Origin: JAJZQH01 sp041658465
Lineage (GTDB): Bacteria; UBA10199; 2-02-FULL-44-16; JAAZCA01
Direction of reading: 5' to 3'
Length of the DNA: 17,088 bases
Assembly (NCBI GenBank): GCA_041658465.1
Contig: JBBAAC010000027.1
Location: forward strand, 1-17,088
A program made the position numbers and the translations under genes. Below the pieces are notes generated by a model. That model did not search any database. It saw nothing but the letters and a program-made list of their open reading frames with translations, and was not told where the DNA came from. Each line of letters begins with the position of its first letter. The stretch's first letter is position 1. This document shows, one piece after another, positions 7,724 to 14,683 of the stretch.

Positions 7724-7755
7724 GCATTATATTATCATTGATGATAATATAATGC
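7724..7755. promoter_or_regulatory. Probable AbiEi operator, perfect inverted repeat
   Basis: Two perfect 14-bp arms (GCATTATATTATCA and its complement) are separated by TTGA. The repeat ends one base from the abiEi start codon and contains TATAAT-like sequence on the coding strand. AbiEi proteins are known autorepressors that bind inverted repeats in their own promoter, so this is the natural binding site. A repressor here would cover the -10 region and transcription start. Confidence 0.72.
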
Positions 7756-7790
7756 AACATATACGTTGATATGCGCCGAATTTTGTCCAA

Positions 7791-7811
7791 AACTGTCATT
7801 TTATGACAGTT
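7791..7811. promoter_or_regulatory. Second palindrome upstream of abiE
   Basis: Perfect 9-bp arms AACTGTCAT and ATGACAGTT are separated by TTT, 68-80 bases before the abiEi start. It may be a second operator for AbiEi or for another regulator. As a hairpin its 9-bp stem has no T-tract, so a terminator for the Wzz gene upstream is less likely. No clear -35 element could be fixed around it. Confidence 0.45.
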
Positions 7812-7860
7812 ACGCGCACAAAAATGCCCGGCTGCAGGAAGCAACCAGGCGAGTTTAAAG

Positions 7861-7934
7861 ATTAGTGGTTGGTGATTGGTGGTCGGTGGACACTGAACAC
7901 CGGACACTGACCACTGGACACTGATCACTGATCA
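7861..7934. repeat. Inverted pair of 7-bp-period arrays at the Wzz stop codon
   Basis: On the + strand, TGGTTGGTGATTGGTGGTC-type units (7863-7889) are followed by complementary-type units GACACTGAACACCGGACACTG and onward to GATCACTGATCA. The Wzz stop codon is part of the last unit: coding strand GCA TGA TCAGTGATCAGTG. The two halves can fold into a long imperfect hairpin in the RNA just after the stop codon. Confidence 0.85.
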
Positions 7935-9164
7935 TGCCGCTGCTGTATCACTGTGAAGCTTCCTCATGCGCTCCAGATATTCCCTGAAGAAGGCGAGGAA
8001 GATAGCGCCGAAGAGCGCGGCCATGAACGACATGATGCAGACTTGCGCGCGCTTTGGGGCAAACTTGCGAACTGGAGGCACGGCTTTATCGATCACCTGG
8101 AATGCAAGGTCCTCTTTTGACTCTTCGATCTTGGCCATCTCGTACTGTGTGGTAAGCAGCGCATTTACCTTGGCTAGGAGTTCGCGCCTCAACATGAGGT
8201 ATGTGAGATAGACCTGCTGAGGCACGTTCTTCACCACCTTTGCCTCAGCGAGCTTCTTGTCGATATCCGACTTCTGAGCAATAAGTGATTCGATAGCCGT
8301 GGAAACGTCTGCCGTATCGGAACCTGGGACCGGGGACCCGGAACCGGGCACATCGAGTGCTGCCACTGAAGTTCCCGTTTCCCGATTCCCGATTCCTGGT
8401 CCGGATTCTATTGCCACATCCACCTTTGCATCTGCGCTCGATACGCGGTTCCCCCTGTAAAACTCATTTATCTCCTTACCTGCTTCAAGAAGCTCTTCTT
8501 TATTTTGTGAGAGCTGCCCTTCGATGAAGATGCGGTTGCGCTTGGCTGTGGTGAACGAGTTCGCATTGATAAACTTCTGCAATTCATCGGTGTAGGCATT
8601 GACCACACGCGCTGCGAGTTCAGGCGTTTTGAAAATACCCGTTATTTTTATCGTCTTCTGCTTTATATCATTCACTGTCACTACAGACGCCCGCAAAGTC
8701 TTGACAGCCATTTCCATATTCGGCTGTTTCTCAGGATCGTCTGTCTTCCACTTTCCCGCCTTCGCATCCCATGCCTTTTCAAACAGTATGGGCATGAGGT
8801 TCTCACGGTTGATCACATTTTCCGTGAGGGTACGACTTTTAAGAATGGCGATGATTTTTTCACCTTCGCCAGCAGCGCCCGGGAGGCCCATACCTGCCAA
8901 TGACGCCAGACCTCCAAATTGCGACGCCAGGGTCGAGAGCCCGGCTCCTCCGCTTTTTGCAGATACCGGTATGATGACTGCCTCGGCCTTGTAGGTCTTT
9001 GACATCAGCAGGCTCCCAACGACCGCGAAAACAGACGTTGCCATGACTATGCCGTAGATCGTCTTCCTGTGTTTCTTGATCACGCGCCAGTAGTCCAGGA
9101 GGTTGATCTCATCGTGAGCCGTGAGCCGTGAACCGTGAACCGGGGAAGATGAATTATGATCCAT
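7932..9164 (-). CDS. Wzz/GNVR chain-length determinant (polysaccharide copolymerase)
   Basis: A 410-residue inner-membrane protein that controls polysaccharide chain length. The Wzz domain starts at DEINLLDYWRVIKKHRK (18-34) with membrane helix 1 at about 36-54. A periplasmic coiled-coil region follows, including the conserved stretch TPELAARVVNAYTDELQKFI. The GNVR-like end AVPPVRKFAPKRAQ (361-374) precedes helix 2 (about 375-393) and a short cytoplasmic tail. No tyrosine-kinase domain is fused. The start has a good TGGAGG ribosome binding site, 45 bases after the SLBB gene. Two stretches are repeat-derived yet in frame: residues about 7-17 (PVHGSRLTAHD), encoded by 7-bp units GGTTCAC/GGCTCAC, and about 253-283, a Gly/Pro/Ser insert inside the coiled coil. 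The family call is firm. Confidence 0.92.
   Translation of the reverse strand: MDHNSSSPVHGSRLTAHDEINLLDYWRVIKKHRKTIYGIVMATSVFAVVGSLLMSKTYKAEAVIIPVSAKSGGAGLSTLASQFGGLASLAGMGLPGAAGEGEKIIAILKSRTLTENVINRENLMPILFEKAWDAKAGKWKTDDPEKQPNMEMAVKTLRASVVTVNDIKQKTIKITGIFKTPELAARVVNAYTDELQKFINANSFTTAKRNRIFIEGQLSQNKEELLEAGKEINEFYRGNRVSSADAKVDVAIESGPGIGNRETGTSVAALDVPGSGSPVPGSDTADVSTAIESLIAQKSDIDKKLAEAKVVKNVPQQVYLTYLMLRRELLAKVNALLTTQYEMAKIEESKEDLAFQVIDKAVPPVRKFAPKRAQVCIMSFMAALFGAIFLAFFREYLERMRKLHSDTAAA
8320..8410 (-). repeat. In-frame 7-bp-period repeat inside the Wzz gene
   Basis: On the coding strand, GGAATCG-type units (GGAATCGGGAATCGGGAAAC) are followed after about 20 bases by inverted-type units GGTTCCGGGTCCCCGGTCCC. 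The insert encodes a low-complexity Gly/Pro/Ser/Thr stretch at residues about 253-283 between coiled-coil segments, without breaking the frame. Its architecture, two opposed arrays, is like the intergenic ones. Confidence 0.75.
9111..9143 (-). repeat. 7-bp-period array in the 5' coding end of the Wzz gene
   Basis: Four units, GGTTCAC twice and GGCTCAC twice on the coding strand, encode residues about 7-17 of the Wzz protein just before the conserved DEINLLDYW. A single related unit (TCGTGAGCC) follows directly after the SLBB stop codon at 9198-9210, so the SLBB-Wzz junction carries remnants on both sides. Confidence 0.78.
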
Positions 9165-9209
9165 TGTATAATCCTCCAGAAATATTACCTCTTTAAATAC
9201 GGCTCACGA

Positions 9210-10355
9210 TCATTTCTGTACGGCAATTATCGTGGCACTTGCCGACATCCCGAAGCTGGCAACACCCAGCGCGAAACCCATCCACGAAGCTGCACTCATC
9301 CAGCTCTGCTTGACCATGATCGTGTCGCCCGGATTCACCCGCTCATCAGCCCTGCCACTGCGCATCTTGCCTTCGATAGTCGTAATCTTGAATTTCTGTT
9401 TTCCTCGATCATTAAGCCCGCCCGCAAGCGAGATATATTGGTTGATCGAATAGTAAGGGCTGAAGGGATAGGCGCCGGGGAATGCAACGCCACCGAGCAC
9501 AAAGACGCGATCCTCATATGACGGATAGAAGACCTGATCTCCCGGAATAGAAGCGACGTTATAGTCGAACTTTGTACCGGTTGTAACGACGTTCGGCACA
9601 ACGATTACATCTCCATTGCGTATTTCAAAATCCTGCATCGAAGCCTTCTCAATCGGAACCTCGTCTATCTTCTTCTCTCCCCCTTCGAAGCGTATGACGC
9701 GTATTGATTCCTTCATGGCAGTGGCTGCATTGAAGTCGCCGGAGAGCTCCACCACATCGGCAAGCGTCCTCTCATTCTTCAGTTCGTAGAAGTCTGGCCG
9801 CCTCACTGCCCCGACCACCTGTATGACGTTCTTTCTCAGAGGAACAAAGACACTGTCGTTGTCCGTGACATAGGGGTTCTGATCGAGCTTTCCAAAGAGT
9901 TTAAACGCAATAAGATCCACATGAATTACCCCGCCGCCCTTGCGCCTGAGTTCAATATTACGCTGCGAGCCGTTCTCAGCAAAACCGCCGGCACGATTGA
10001 TCACCTCGGAAACGCGGTCAGAGGCGGCAACCTTATAAGTGCCGGGTTTCATCACCTCTCCAAGCACGTGCACCTGATATCCCATGGACACCATCGCCGC
10101 CTCGCCCATTGTCGTGCCAGGTTGTGCGCCGGATGGAATGCTCGCAGGAATCTGCACTCCACCGCCGGGCATCTGTTGCCCTGGCACTGGATAGACCGTC
10201 CCCTTCCGCTCGCCGCCCCTGAAGCTCGGCGCCGGGCCCAGGTCCTGATCATCAGCCCCTGTCGGCATACGATAGCGCGAGGACTGCGCGCCGGCCATGA
10301 GCGCAGGCGCGACGGTCAAAATGAATGAGAGCACAAATGCGATGATGCGGTACAT
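9210..10355 (-). CDS. SLBB-domain polysaccharide export protein
   Basis: A 381-residue envelope protein. Residues 1-23 form a signal peptide (hydrophobic core to LMAGA, no lipobox Cys). A Pro/Gly-rich linker leads to three SLBB-type beta-grasp repeats at about 94-172 (VHVLGEVMKPGTY), 177-255 (IQVVGAVRRPDFYEL) and 284-348 (VFVLGGVAFPGAYPF), each with the family's V-x-G-x-V-x-x-P-G pattern. A hydrophobic segment at about 352-378 closes the protein. I see no N-terminal Poly_export domain of Wza proteins, so this is either a periplasmic export adaptor or an SLBB protein anchored by its C-terminus. The start has a strong AGGAG site. It lies between the CapD-type and Wzz genes, which places it in polysaccharide assembly. 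The exact role is inferred from context. Confidence 0.87.
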   Translation of the reverse strand: MYRIIAFVLSFILTVAPALMAGAQSSRYRMPTGADDQDLGPAPSFRGGERKGTVYPVPGQQMPGGGVQIPASIPSGAQPGTTMGEAAMVSMGYQVHVLGEVMKPGTYKVAASDRVSEVINRAGGFAENGSQRNIELRRKGGGVIHVDLIAFKLFGKLDQNPYVTDNDSVFVPLRKNVIQVVGAVRRPDFYELKNERTLADVVELSGDFNAATAMKESIRVIRFEGGEKKIDEVPIEKASMQDFEIRNGDVIVVPNVVTTGTKFDYNVASIPGDQVFYPSYEDRVFVLGGVAFPGAYPFSPYYSINQYISLAGGLNDRGKQKFKITTIEGKMRSGRADERVNPGDTIMVKQSWMSAASWMGFALGVASFGMSASATIIAVQK

Positions 10356-10372
10356 TTAAAGTCTCCTGTTTT

Positions 10373-10430
10373 CGTAACCCGTGACCCGTAACCAGCCTGC
10401 CCTGAGTGAGCGTCAGCGAGTCGAAGAGTG
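10373..10430. repeat. Repeat remnants in the CapD-SLBB gap
   Basis: In the 211-base gap 10356-10566, 7-bp-period units (CGTAACCCGTGACCCGTAAC, 10373-10392) lie beside a different short element at 10396-10426 containing CCTGAGTGAGCGTCAGCGAG and TCGAAG, which resembles the widespread CTGAGC/TCGAAG small palindromic repeats. The rest of the gap shows a TTGACA on the coding strand (10474-10479) but no convincing -10 partner. Confidence 0.6.
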
Positions 10431-10524
10431 AACCGTAATTTGGGAAAGCGAAGGGTGAGATAGGAACCCGATTTGTCAAAGGAAATCAAGTGTTATTTAC
10501 ATGCCTAATATACTGGTTTTCGGG

Positions 10525-10550
10525 GGATCCTTCGCTGCGCTCAGGATGAC
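10525..10550. repeat. Short palindromic repeat after the CapD stop
   Basis: GGATCCTTCGCTGCGCTCAG followed by GATGAC is an imperfect palindrome (ATCCT pairs with AGGAT, with a GCTGCGC centre). It begins 17 bases after the CapD-type stop codon and could fold in the transcript. It looks like a common bacterial small dispersed repeat; no T-tract follows. Confidence 0.55.
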
Positions 10551-10566
10551 ACGCAGGGTCCCGTTG

Positions 10567-12387
10567 TTACACAGGCACATTATACTCCGGCACAAGCTTC
10601 TTTATCGCATCCTTCAATATCTGAGGATTCGAATCGCTGGAGGCAAGGGAGAGCAGCTCATTCAGAGTGCGCTCAAGCCTCTCGACATCCACCGGTTGCA
10701 CTTTGCCTATATTGATATCCTTGAAACGCGTCGCGCGCTCGATGTCACCGAGGAAGAGCTCTTCATGCAATTTCTCGCCTGGCCTCAGCCCTGTATAGAC
10801 TATCGGGACGCCGGTATGCGGGACATGCCCCATGAGCGATATCAGGTCCTCTGCCATCTCGGCGATGCGCACAGGTCTCCCCATATCAAGGACAAAGATC
10901 TCGCCGCCCTCACCGATACTCGCTGTCTGAAGCACTAACTCTACTGCCTCAGGGATGAGCATGAAATAACGCGTGACCTCAGGATGCGTCACGGTGACTG
11001 GTCCACCCGACTTGATCTGCGAAATGAACTTCGGGACCACGCTGCCGGAACTGGCCAGGACGTTCCCGAAGCGAACGCCCAGGCACCTCATCTTGCCGCG
11101 ACCATTTGCAGTTTGGATGATGAGCTCGCCGATGCGCTTTGTGGCCCCCATGACATTGGTCGGCCGCACGGCCTTGTCCGTGGAGATGAATACAAATCTG
11201 CCCACGCCGTGCCGCTCGGCAGAGCGCACGACATTGAGCAGACCCTTGACATTATTCAGCACTGCCTGACGTACATCCTGCTCAAGTATCGGCACGTGCT
11301 TGTATGCCGCGGCATGGAAGATCACATCCGGCTTGAATTTCTCTATAGCGTGATCAACTAGCTCCTCGTATTTGATATCCACCAGCGAGAAAAAACATTT
11401 GCCCTTGAGCGGATGTTTCGCAAACTCCTCATCGAGCTGATAAAGCCCGAACTCGGAGTGATCGATCGCAGCGATGGCCTCCGGTTCAAAGGAAATAACC
11501 TGGCGGAAGATTTCAGAGCCGATGGAGCCCGCAGCACCTGTTATCATCACTCGGCGGCCCTTTAAGAACTCCGCGACCATCTCTCTGTCGAGACTGCGTT
11601 TAGGCCGCCGCATGAGGTCTGCGATGTCGATGTTGCGTACAACCTCATTGCCGGAGATGACGTCGGTCATACCGGGCACAATTCGACAGCGCACGCCGTG
11701 ATCGCGGCAGATTCTAAATATCCTCTTCGTGAGGTCTCCGTCGGGATTTGCGAATGAGATGACCAGCTCCTCTACATCGAAGTTTTTGATCGCATCGGGC
11801 AATGCATCCAGATTTCCCACTATATGGACGCCGTGCACTTTTTTGCCATTCTTTTCTGAGCTGTCGTCCACAAAACCCACGACGCGATAACCGAGCTGAT
11901 CGTTGACGATGAGATGTCTGGCTATCGCAGCCCCATGCTCTCCCGCCCCATAGAGGAGTGTATTTTTCCCAATCGCGCGTGAAAAACGGCCTTCCTTCAC
12001 ATATCGCCATCCGAATCGCGTTAGACCAATGAGTATACAGCTCGCCATCCAGTCTACCACGAGCACCGGCATGTCGATCTCACGCCGCACTAGATGGATA
12101 ATGGTTATAGAGATGAGGGAGCCGAAGATGGTCGATTTGACGATCTTCAGCGCAAAATCCATGCTCGCGAATCTAATGATCTCGTTGTAAAATCCGGTCC
12201 TGACGAAGACAAAGTACTTAACGCCGAGCAGCACAGCCAGCATCCAGGCATATTCGAACCACTTGTAGTGGATGTCTGCCACCTCCCGGCTCGCCACCTG
12301 TAGCGCCAGGTAAAATGACAGGGCAATAATGACGGCATCAGTTGCCATCAGGACTGCACGTTTGAGGTGTTCGCGATTGAGAGTCAT
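10567..12387 (-). CDS. CapD/PglF-type nucleotide-sugar 4,6-dehydratase
   Basis: A 606-residue membrane-bound enzyme of sugar-nucleotide modification, the first step toward amino- or deoxy-sugars for surface glycans. Four membrane helices occupy about 11-31, 46-64, 84-100 and 107-122. A CoA-binding-like Rossmann fold follows (LLYGAGEHGAAIARHL, 144-159), then the dehydratase domain with NAD motif ITGAAGSIGSEI (282-293), NAAYKHVP-like AAYKHVP (360-366), the TDK site at 403-405 and MGATKR (413-418). The usual catalytic Tyr of short-chain dehydratases is Met413, as in the PglF/CapD/WbpM group, with Lys417 retained. RFGNVLASSGSVVP and LRPGEKLHEELF complete the family pattern. UDP-GlcNAc is the likely substrate by family. 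The ribosome binding site is weak (CAGG), next to a 7-bp repeat array. It heads the dehydratase-SLBB-Wzz run. Confidence 0.93.
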   Translation of the reverse strand: MTLNREHLKRAVLMATDAVIIALSFYLALQVASREVADIHYKWFEYAWMLAVLLGVKYFVFVRTGFYNEIIRFASMDFALKIVKSTIFGSLISITIIHLVRREIDMPVLVVDWMASCILIGLTRFGWRYVKEGRFSRAIGKNTLLYGAGEHGAAIARHLIVNDQLGYRVVGFVDDSSEKNGKKVHGVHIVGNLDALPDAIKNFDVEELVISFANPDGDLTKRIFRICRDHGVRCRIVPGMTDVISGNEVVRNIDIADLMRRPKRSLDREMVAEFLKGRRVMITGAAGSIGSEIFRQVISFEPEAIAAIDHSEFGLYQLDEEFAKHPLKGKCFFSLVDIKYEELVDHAIEKFKPDVIFHAAAYKHVPILEQDVRQAVLNNVKGLLNVVRSAERHGVGRFVFISTDKAVRPTNVMGATKRIGELIIQTANGRGKMRCLGVRFGNVLASSGSVVPKFISQIKSGGPVTVTHPEVTRYFMLIPEAVELVLQTASIGEGGEIFVLDMGRPVRIAEMAEDLISLMGHVPHTGVPIVYTGLRPGEKLHEELFLGDIERATRFKDINIGKVQPVDVERLERTLNELLSLASSDSNPQILKDAIKKLVPEYNVPV

Positions 12388-12395
12388 TTAAAACC

Positions 12396-12421
12396 TGTGG
12401 TCGGTGGTCAGTGGTCAGTGG
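12396..12421. repeat. 7-bp-period array upstream of the CapD-type gene
   Basis: TGTGGTCGGTGGTCAGTGGT units (GGTCAGT/GGTCGGT) fill nearly half of the 60-base gap between the phospholipase-D-like stop and the CapD-type start. The array directly precedes the start codon region and leaves little room for a normal ribosome binding site. Confidence 0.82.
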
Positions 12422-12447
12422 AATAGAGCAAGTTAGCGGCCAGTCTG

Positions 12448-13902
12448 TCAACCTTCTTCGCCAAGAACGCCGTCCAGCAGTTCCTTCACGTACTCGAAGC
12501 TCCTCTTCGTGCTGTTCGGGGAGAGGCGCCTGATGGCCGTTAAAACGCGCTTTGCGGCCGCAAGGCCCCTCTTTGACACAGACTCGCACAGCACTGTCAT
12601 CTTCTCCAGATCTGAATCCTCGCACACAGCGGCAAGGAGGCGGCCGGCCGCAGCAAAGACCGTGGCAGGATAGCGCCTCGACAGTCTGCGTATCTCCCCT
12701 TCAAGCGCTGTGCGATCGTAAAACGGATTCTCGCGGAAGTAATTCATGTAGCGCGCAAACTTTCCCTTTGGCGCCATGCCTGCTTCAAAGAGTATCTCCA
12801 TGAGCCCCGCCCTCTTGAGCTCCATCTGCGCCCTATTCACCAGCTGCTTCTGAAAACCGTACCTCGCCGCGATCTCATCCCTCCTGAGCCGCCACCATGG
12901 GGTAAAGGGGCTCTCAATCCGTTCAGCCTCGCCCGCGAAATAGAGATGGATCGCCTCAACAGACAATCTGCGATGCCAGCCATATTTCCAGAAGGAGGCA
13001 GGGAGGAGGATGGATTCGTTCACCTCCCCTTTGTAAGGGGAGGAAGGGAGGGGTAGATCATGATCTACCTCCCCCTTCCCCTCCTTACAAAGGAGGGGTG
13101 GAATGGGCGTGCGGATCACTACCCCTGTTCGCCGATCGAATGTCACCACACCGAGCTTTTGATCCATGGACTCGAGCATCGCGGCGATCCGCACCCCTGC
13201 CGATGCAGTGGACGGCTTAAGACTGAGTTCCTGCACCCAATCCTCTGCGTCAATCTTTATGGGGCGCGGTCTGCCCTCATCCAGCCTGCAGAGCAAGAGA
13301 TAGAGCAGGTACGAGTCCGGCGAGATCGAGCGTTTGAGTCGAATCAACGGAGGAATGAATGATCTACCCCTCCCTACCCTCCCCTTACAAAGGGGAGGGG
13401 ATATAATTGCAATCGGCAGTATGGTGCCCTCGCGACACGAATCAGCGTCTATGCGCCTCTTCTGTTCCGTCATGCGATCGAGCTCAAGATGAAAGCGCCG
13501 AACGGCCTTGCTATCGCGAAACGCCGCGGACATCTCATGATGCGATGTGAGGGCGGAACTACTCAGGTTGTGGCTGCCAACGCAGAGTAAGCGATCGTCG
13601 ATGAGCACGGCCTTGGTGTGAATGAACGTGAGAGATGTATCCATCCAGATATCCGCGCCCGCATCCTTGAGAAAACGATAGAACGCGTAGTTCTCGCGAA
13701 ATTTGGAGCCTTCGAGAATTACCTCGACAGCAACTCCGCGCCTGCATGCAGCAGCAAGCGCCGCTGCGATCCGCCCCACCGGCCCCTTTCCGCCCTTTTC
13801 CAGAGTCGCGAGGTAGTTGACGACAACAATCGAGCGCTTCGCACATGCAATCGCCCCAAGAAGCCAGCGCAAATAATCGGGATTTGGGAGAAGGTGAATC
13901 AT
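12448..13902 (-). CDS. Phospholipase-D-like protein with repeat insertions
   Basis: A 484-residue protein. Residues 1-155 form one phospholipase-D-like domain with a single HKD motif, HTKAVLID (His95, Lys97, Asp102), followed by GSHNLSSSALTSHHE (109-123). Enzymes with one HKD motif act as dimers on phosphodiesters of lipid or nucleic acid; which one is not clear. The C-terminal half (about 190-484) is not a family I recognise. It is helical and charged, with a possible winged-helix stretch near 310-372 and no membrane helix. Two dispersed palindromic elements are read in frame, giving PPLCKGRVGRGRSFI (about 169-183) and PPLLCKEGKGEV plus following residues (about 268-294). No signal peptide is evident and no good ribosome binding site precedes 13902, where a 7-bp repeat ends. 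Its link to the polysaccharide genes is only positional. Confidence 0.8.
   Translation of the reverse strand: MIHLLPNPDYLRWLLGAIACAKRSIVVVNYLATLEKGGKGPVGRIAAALAAACRRGVAVEVILEGSKFRENYAFYRFLKDAGADIWMDTSLTFIHTKAVLIDDRLLCVGSHNLSSSALTSHHEMSAAFRDSKAVRRFHLELDRMTEQKRRIDADSCREGTILPIAIISPPLCKGRVGRGRSFIPPLIRLKRSISPDSYLLYLLLCRLDEGRPRPIKIDAEDWVQELSLKPSTASAGVRIAAMLESMDQKLGVVTFDRRTGVVIRTPIPPLLCKEGKGEVDHDLPLPSSPYKGEVNESILLPASFWKYGWHRRLSVEAIHLYFAGEAERIESPFTPWWRLRRDEIAARYGFQKQLVNRAQMELKRAGLMEILFEAGMAPKGKFARYMNYFRENPFYDRTALEGEIRRLSRRYPATVFAAAGRLLAAVCEDSDLEKMTVLCESVSKRGLAAAKRVLTAIRRLSPNSTKRSFEYVKELLDGVLGEEG
13023..13099. repeat. Full palindromic GGAGG element inside the PLD-like gene
   Basis: Hairpin CTCCCCTTTGTAAGGGGAG, a centre GGGGTAGATCATGATCTACC with its own inverted symmetry, and hairpin CCCCTCCTTACAAAGGAGGGG together match the element at 2611-2689 in inverted orientation. 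It is translated in frame as residues about 268-294 of the PLD-like protein. The frame used avoids the TAA that the TTTGTAAGG core gives in another frame. Confidence 0.88.
13361..13400. repeat. Half palindromic GGAGG element inside the PLD-like gene
   Basis: GATCTACCCCTCCCTACCCT followed by the hairpin CTCCCCTTACAAAGGGGAG matches the right half of the full element and starts at its central GATC. It is translated in frame as residues about 169-181. Only half is present, suggesting either decay or insertion of a half-unit. Confidence 0.85.
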
Positions 13903-13905
13903 GTA

Positions 13906-13979
13906 AGTGGTGGTCAGTGGTCAGTGGTCGGTGGTTGGTGAAAACCGAACACCGATCACCGGCCACTGACCACTGATCA
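13906..13979. repeat. Inverted pair of 7-bp-period arrays at a stop codon
   Basis: On the + strand GTGGTGGTCAGTGGTCAGTG units are followed, after a GTGAAAACC centre, by complementary-type units ACACCGATCACCGGCCACTG and onward to GATCAC. The stop codon of the secreted protein gene is inside the array (coding strand AGG TGA TCAGTGGTCAGTG), and the other end reaches the start codon of the PLD-like gene. It can fold as a long hairpin. Confidence 0.87.
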
Positions 13980-14420
13980 CCTCTTCGCTGAATCCAGTAT
14001 CGCCTGGGCCTGCTGGAGGGTAAGCATACCCTTTCGGACGAGGAGGTCGAGATATGACGCGGCGAGCACTGCAGGATTGAGCCCGCCAATCTTCACGCCG
14101 CCGCTCTTCGCGGCAGCCTTGTTCACGGCGTCGATCTCGGCGGGGGTCGCCGCCTTGCGCTCGACAAGGATCCTGCCCAGGCGCGCGTAGAACTGGATGA
14201 CCTCGGACCCGTGCACTAGGGGATCGCTCGATGCAGACGCCCGTACGTTGCTGACATCGAGTTTATCGGCAGGCGTGACTACATCGGCCTTTGTCAGGCG
14301 CTCCACGGTCGCAGCCGCGATCTTCTCAAGGTCATACCCGCCCACGACCGTCTGCGCACGCACATAACCCGACGCCAGCCCCATCAGCAGCACAATGATT
14401 ATCGCCAATATTCTTTTCAT
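13977..14420 (-). CDS. Secreted small protein of unknown function
   Basis: A 147-residue protein with a clear signal peptide (MKRILAIIIVLLMGLASGYVRA, cleavage near 22-23), hence periplasmic or extracellular. The mature part is mostly helical and polar, ending MLTLQQAQAILDSAKR, with no cysteine and no recognised domain. An AGAAGGCGG ribosome binding site supports the start. It lies 20 bases after the small partner gene of the nucleotidyltransferase, so the three may be cotranscribed, but its signal peptide argues against a role in that module. It could equally belong with the polysaccharide genes downstream. The stop codon is part of a 7-bp repeat array. Confidence 0.75.
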   Translation of the reverse strand: MKRILAIIIVLLMGLASGYVRAQTVVGGYDLEKIAAATVERLTKADVVTPADKLDVSNVRASASSDPLVHGSEVIQFYARLGRILVERKAATPAEIDAVNKAAAKSGGVKIGGLNPAVLAASYLDLLVRKGMLTLQQAQAILDSAKR

Positions 14421-14440
14421 TTTTTCGCAACCGCCTTCTA

Positions 14441-14683
14441 TCAGCTTGTTTGCGCAAGGCGCCGCAATATCTTTTCTCTCTTTTCCCCGCTGAATTCGTT
14501 GCCGTAAAATCTGAGGAACATGCGACGGCGCACCTCAGCCCTGTCGCATTGGGCCATGGAAGCCAGGACAAGCCTCTTTGCCGCATCAAACATGGAAGCG
14601 CCCATTCTCAAGCGTTCTTCGCCCGTGAGAATCTTCATTCTCTCGATGACCATGCGCTCGATCGTCTCTGGCGTATCCTTCAT
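14441..14683 (-). CDS. Small partner protein of nucleotidyltransferase
   Basis: An 80-residue soluble, charged, helical protein with EERLRMGASMFDAAKRLVLASM at about 27-48, a sequence type I recognise from many short uncharacterised bacterial proteins beginning with a similar TPEE-type segment. Its gene overlaps the end of the nucleotidyltransferase gene by ATGA, so the two are translationally coupled. The pairing suggests a two-component module, possibly toxin-antitoxin, with this as the partner, although its role has not been shown. There is no DNA-binding motif to see. Confidence 0.72.
   Translation of the reverse strand: MKDTPETIERMVIERMKILTGEERLRMGASMFDAAKRLVLASMAQCDRAEVRRRMFLRFYGNEFSGEKREKILRRLAQTS

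Noticed and set aside
10474..10479. TTGACA as a promoter for the SLBB gene
   Set aside because: No acceptable -10 element lies 16-18 bases downstream on the coding strand.
7932..13902. Complete capsule or exopolysaccharide biosynthesis locus
   Set aside because: Only a dehydratase, an SLBB protein and Wzz are present; no glycosyltransferase, flippase, polymerase or initiating transferase is in the window.
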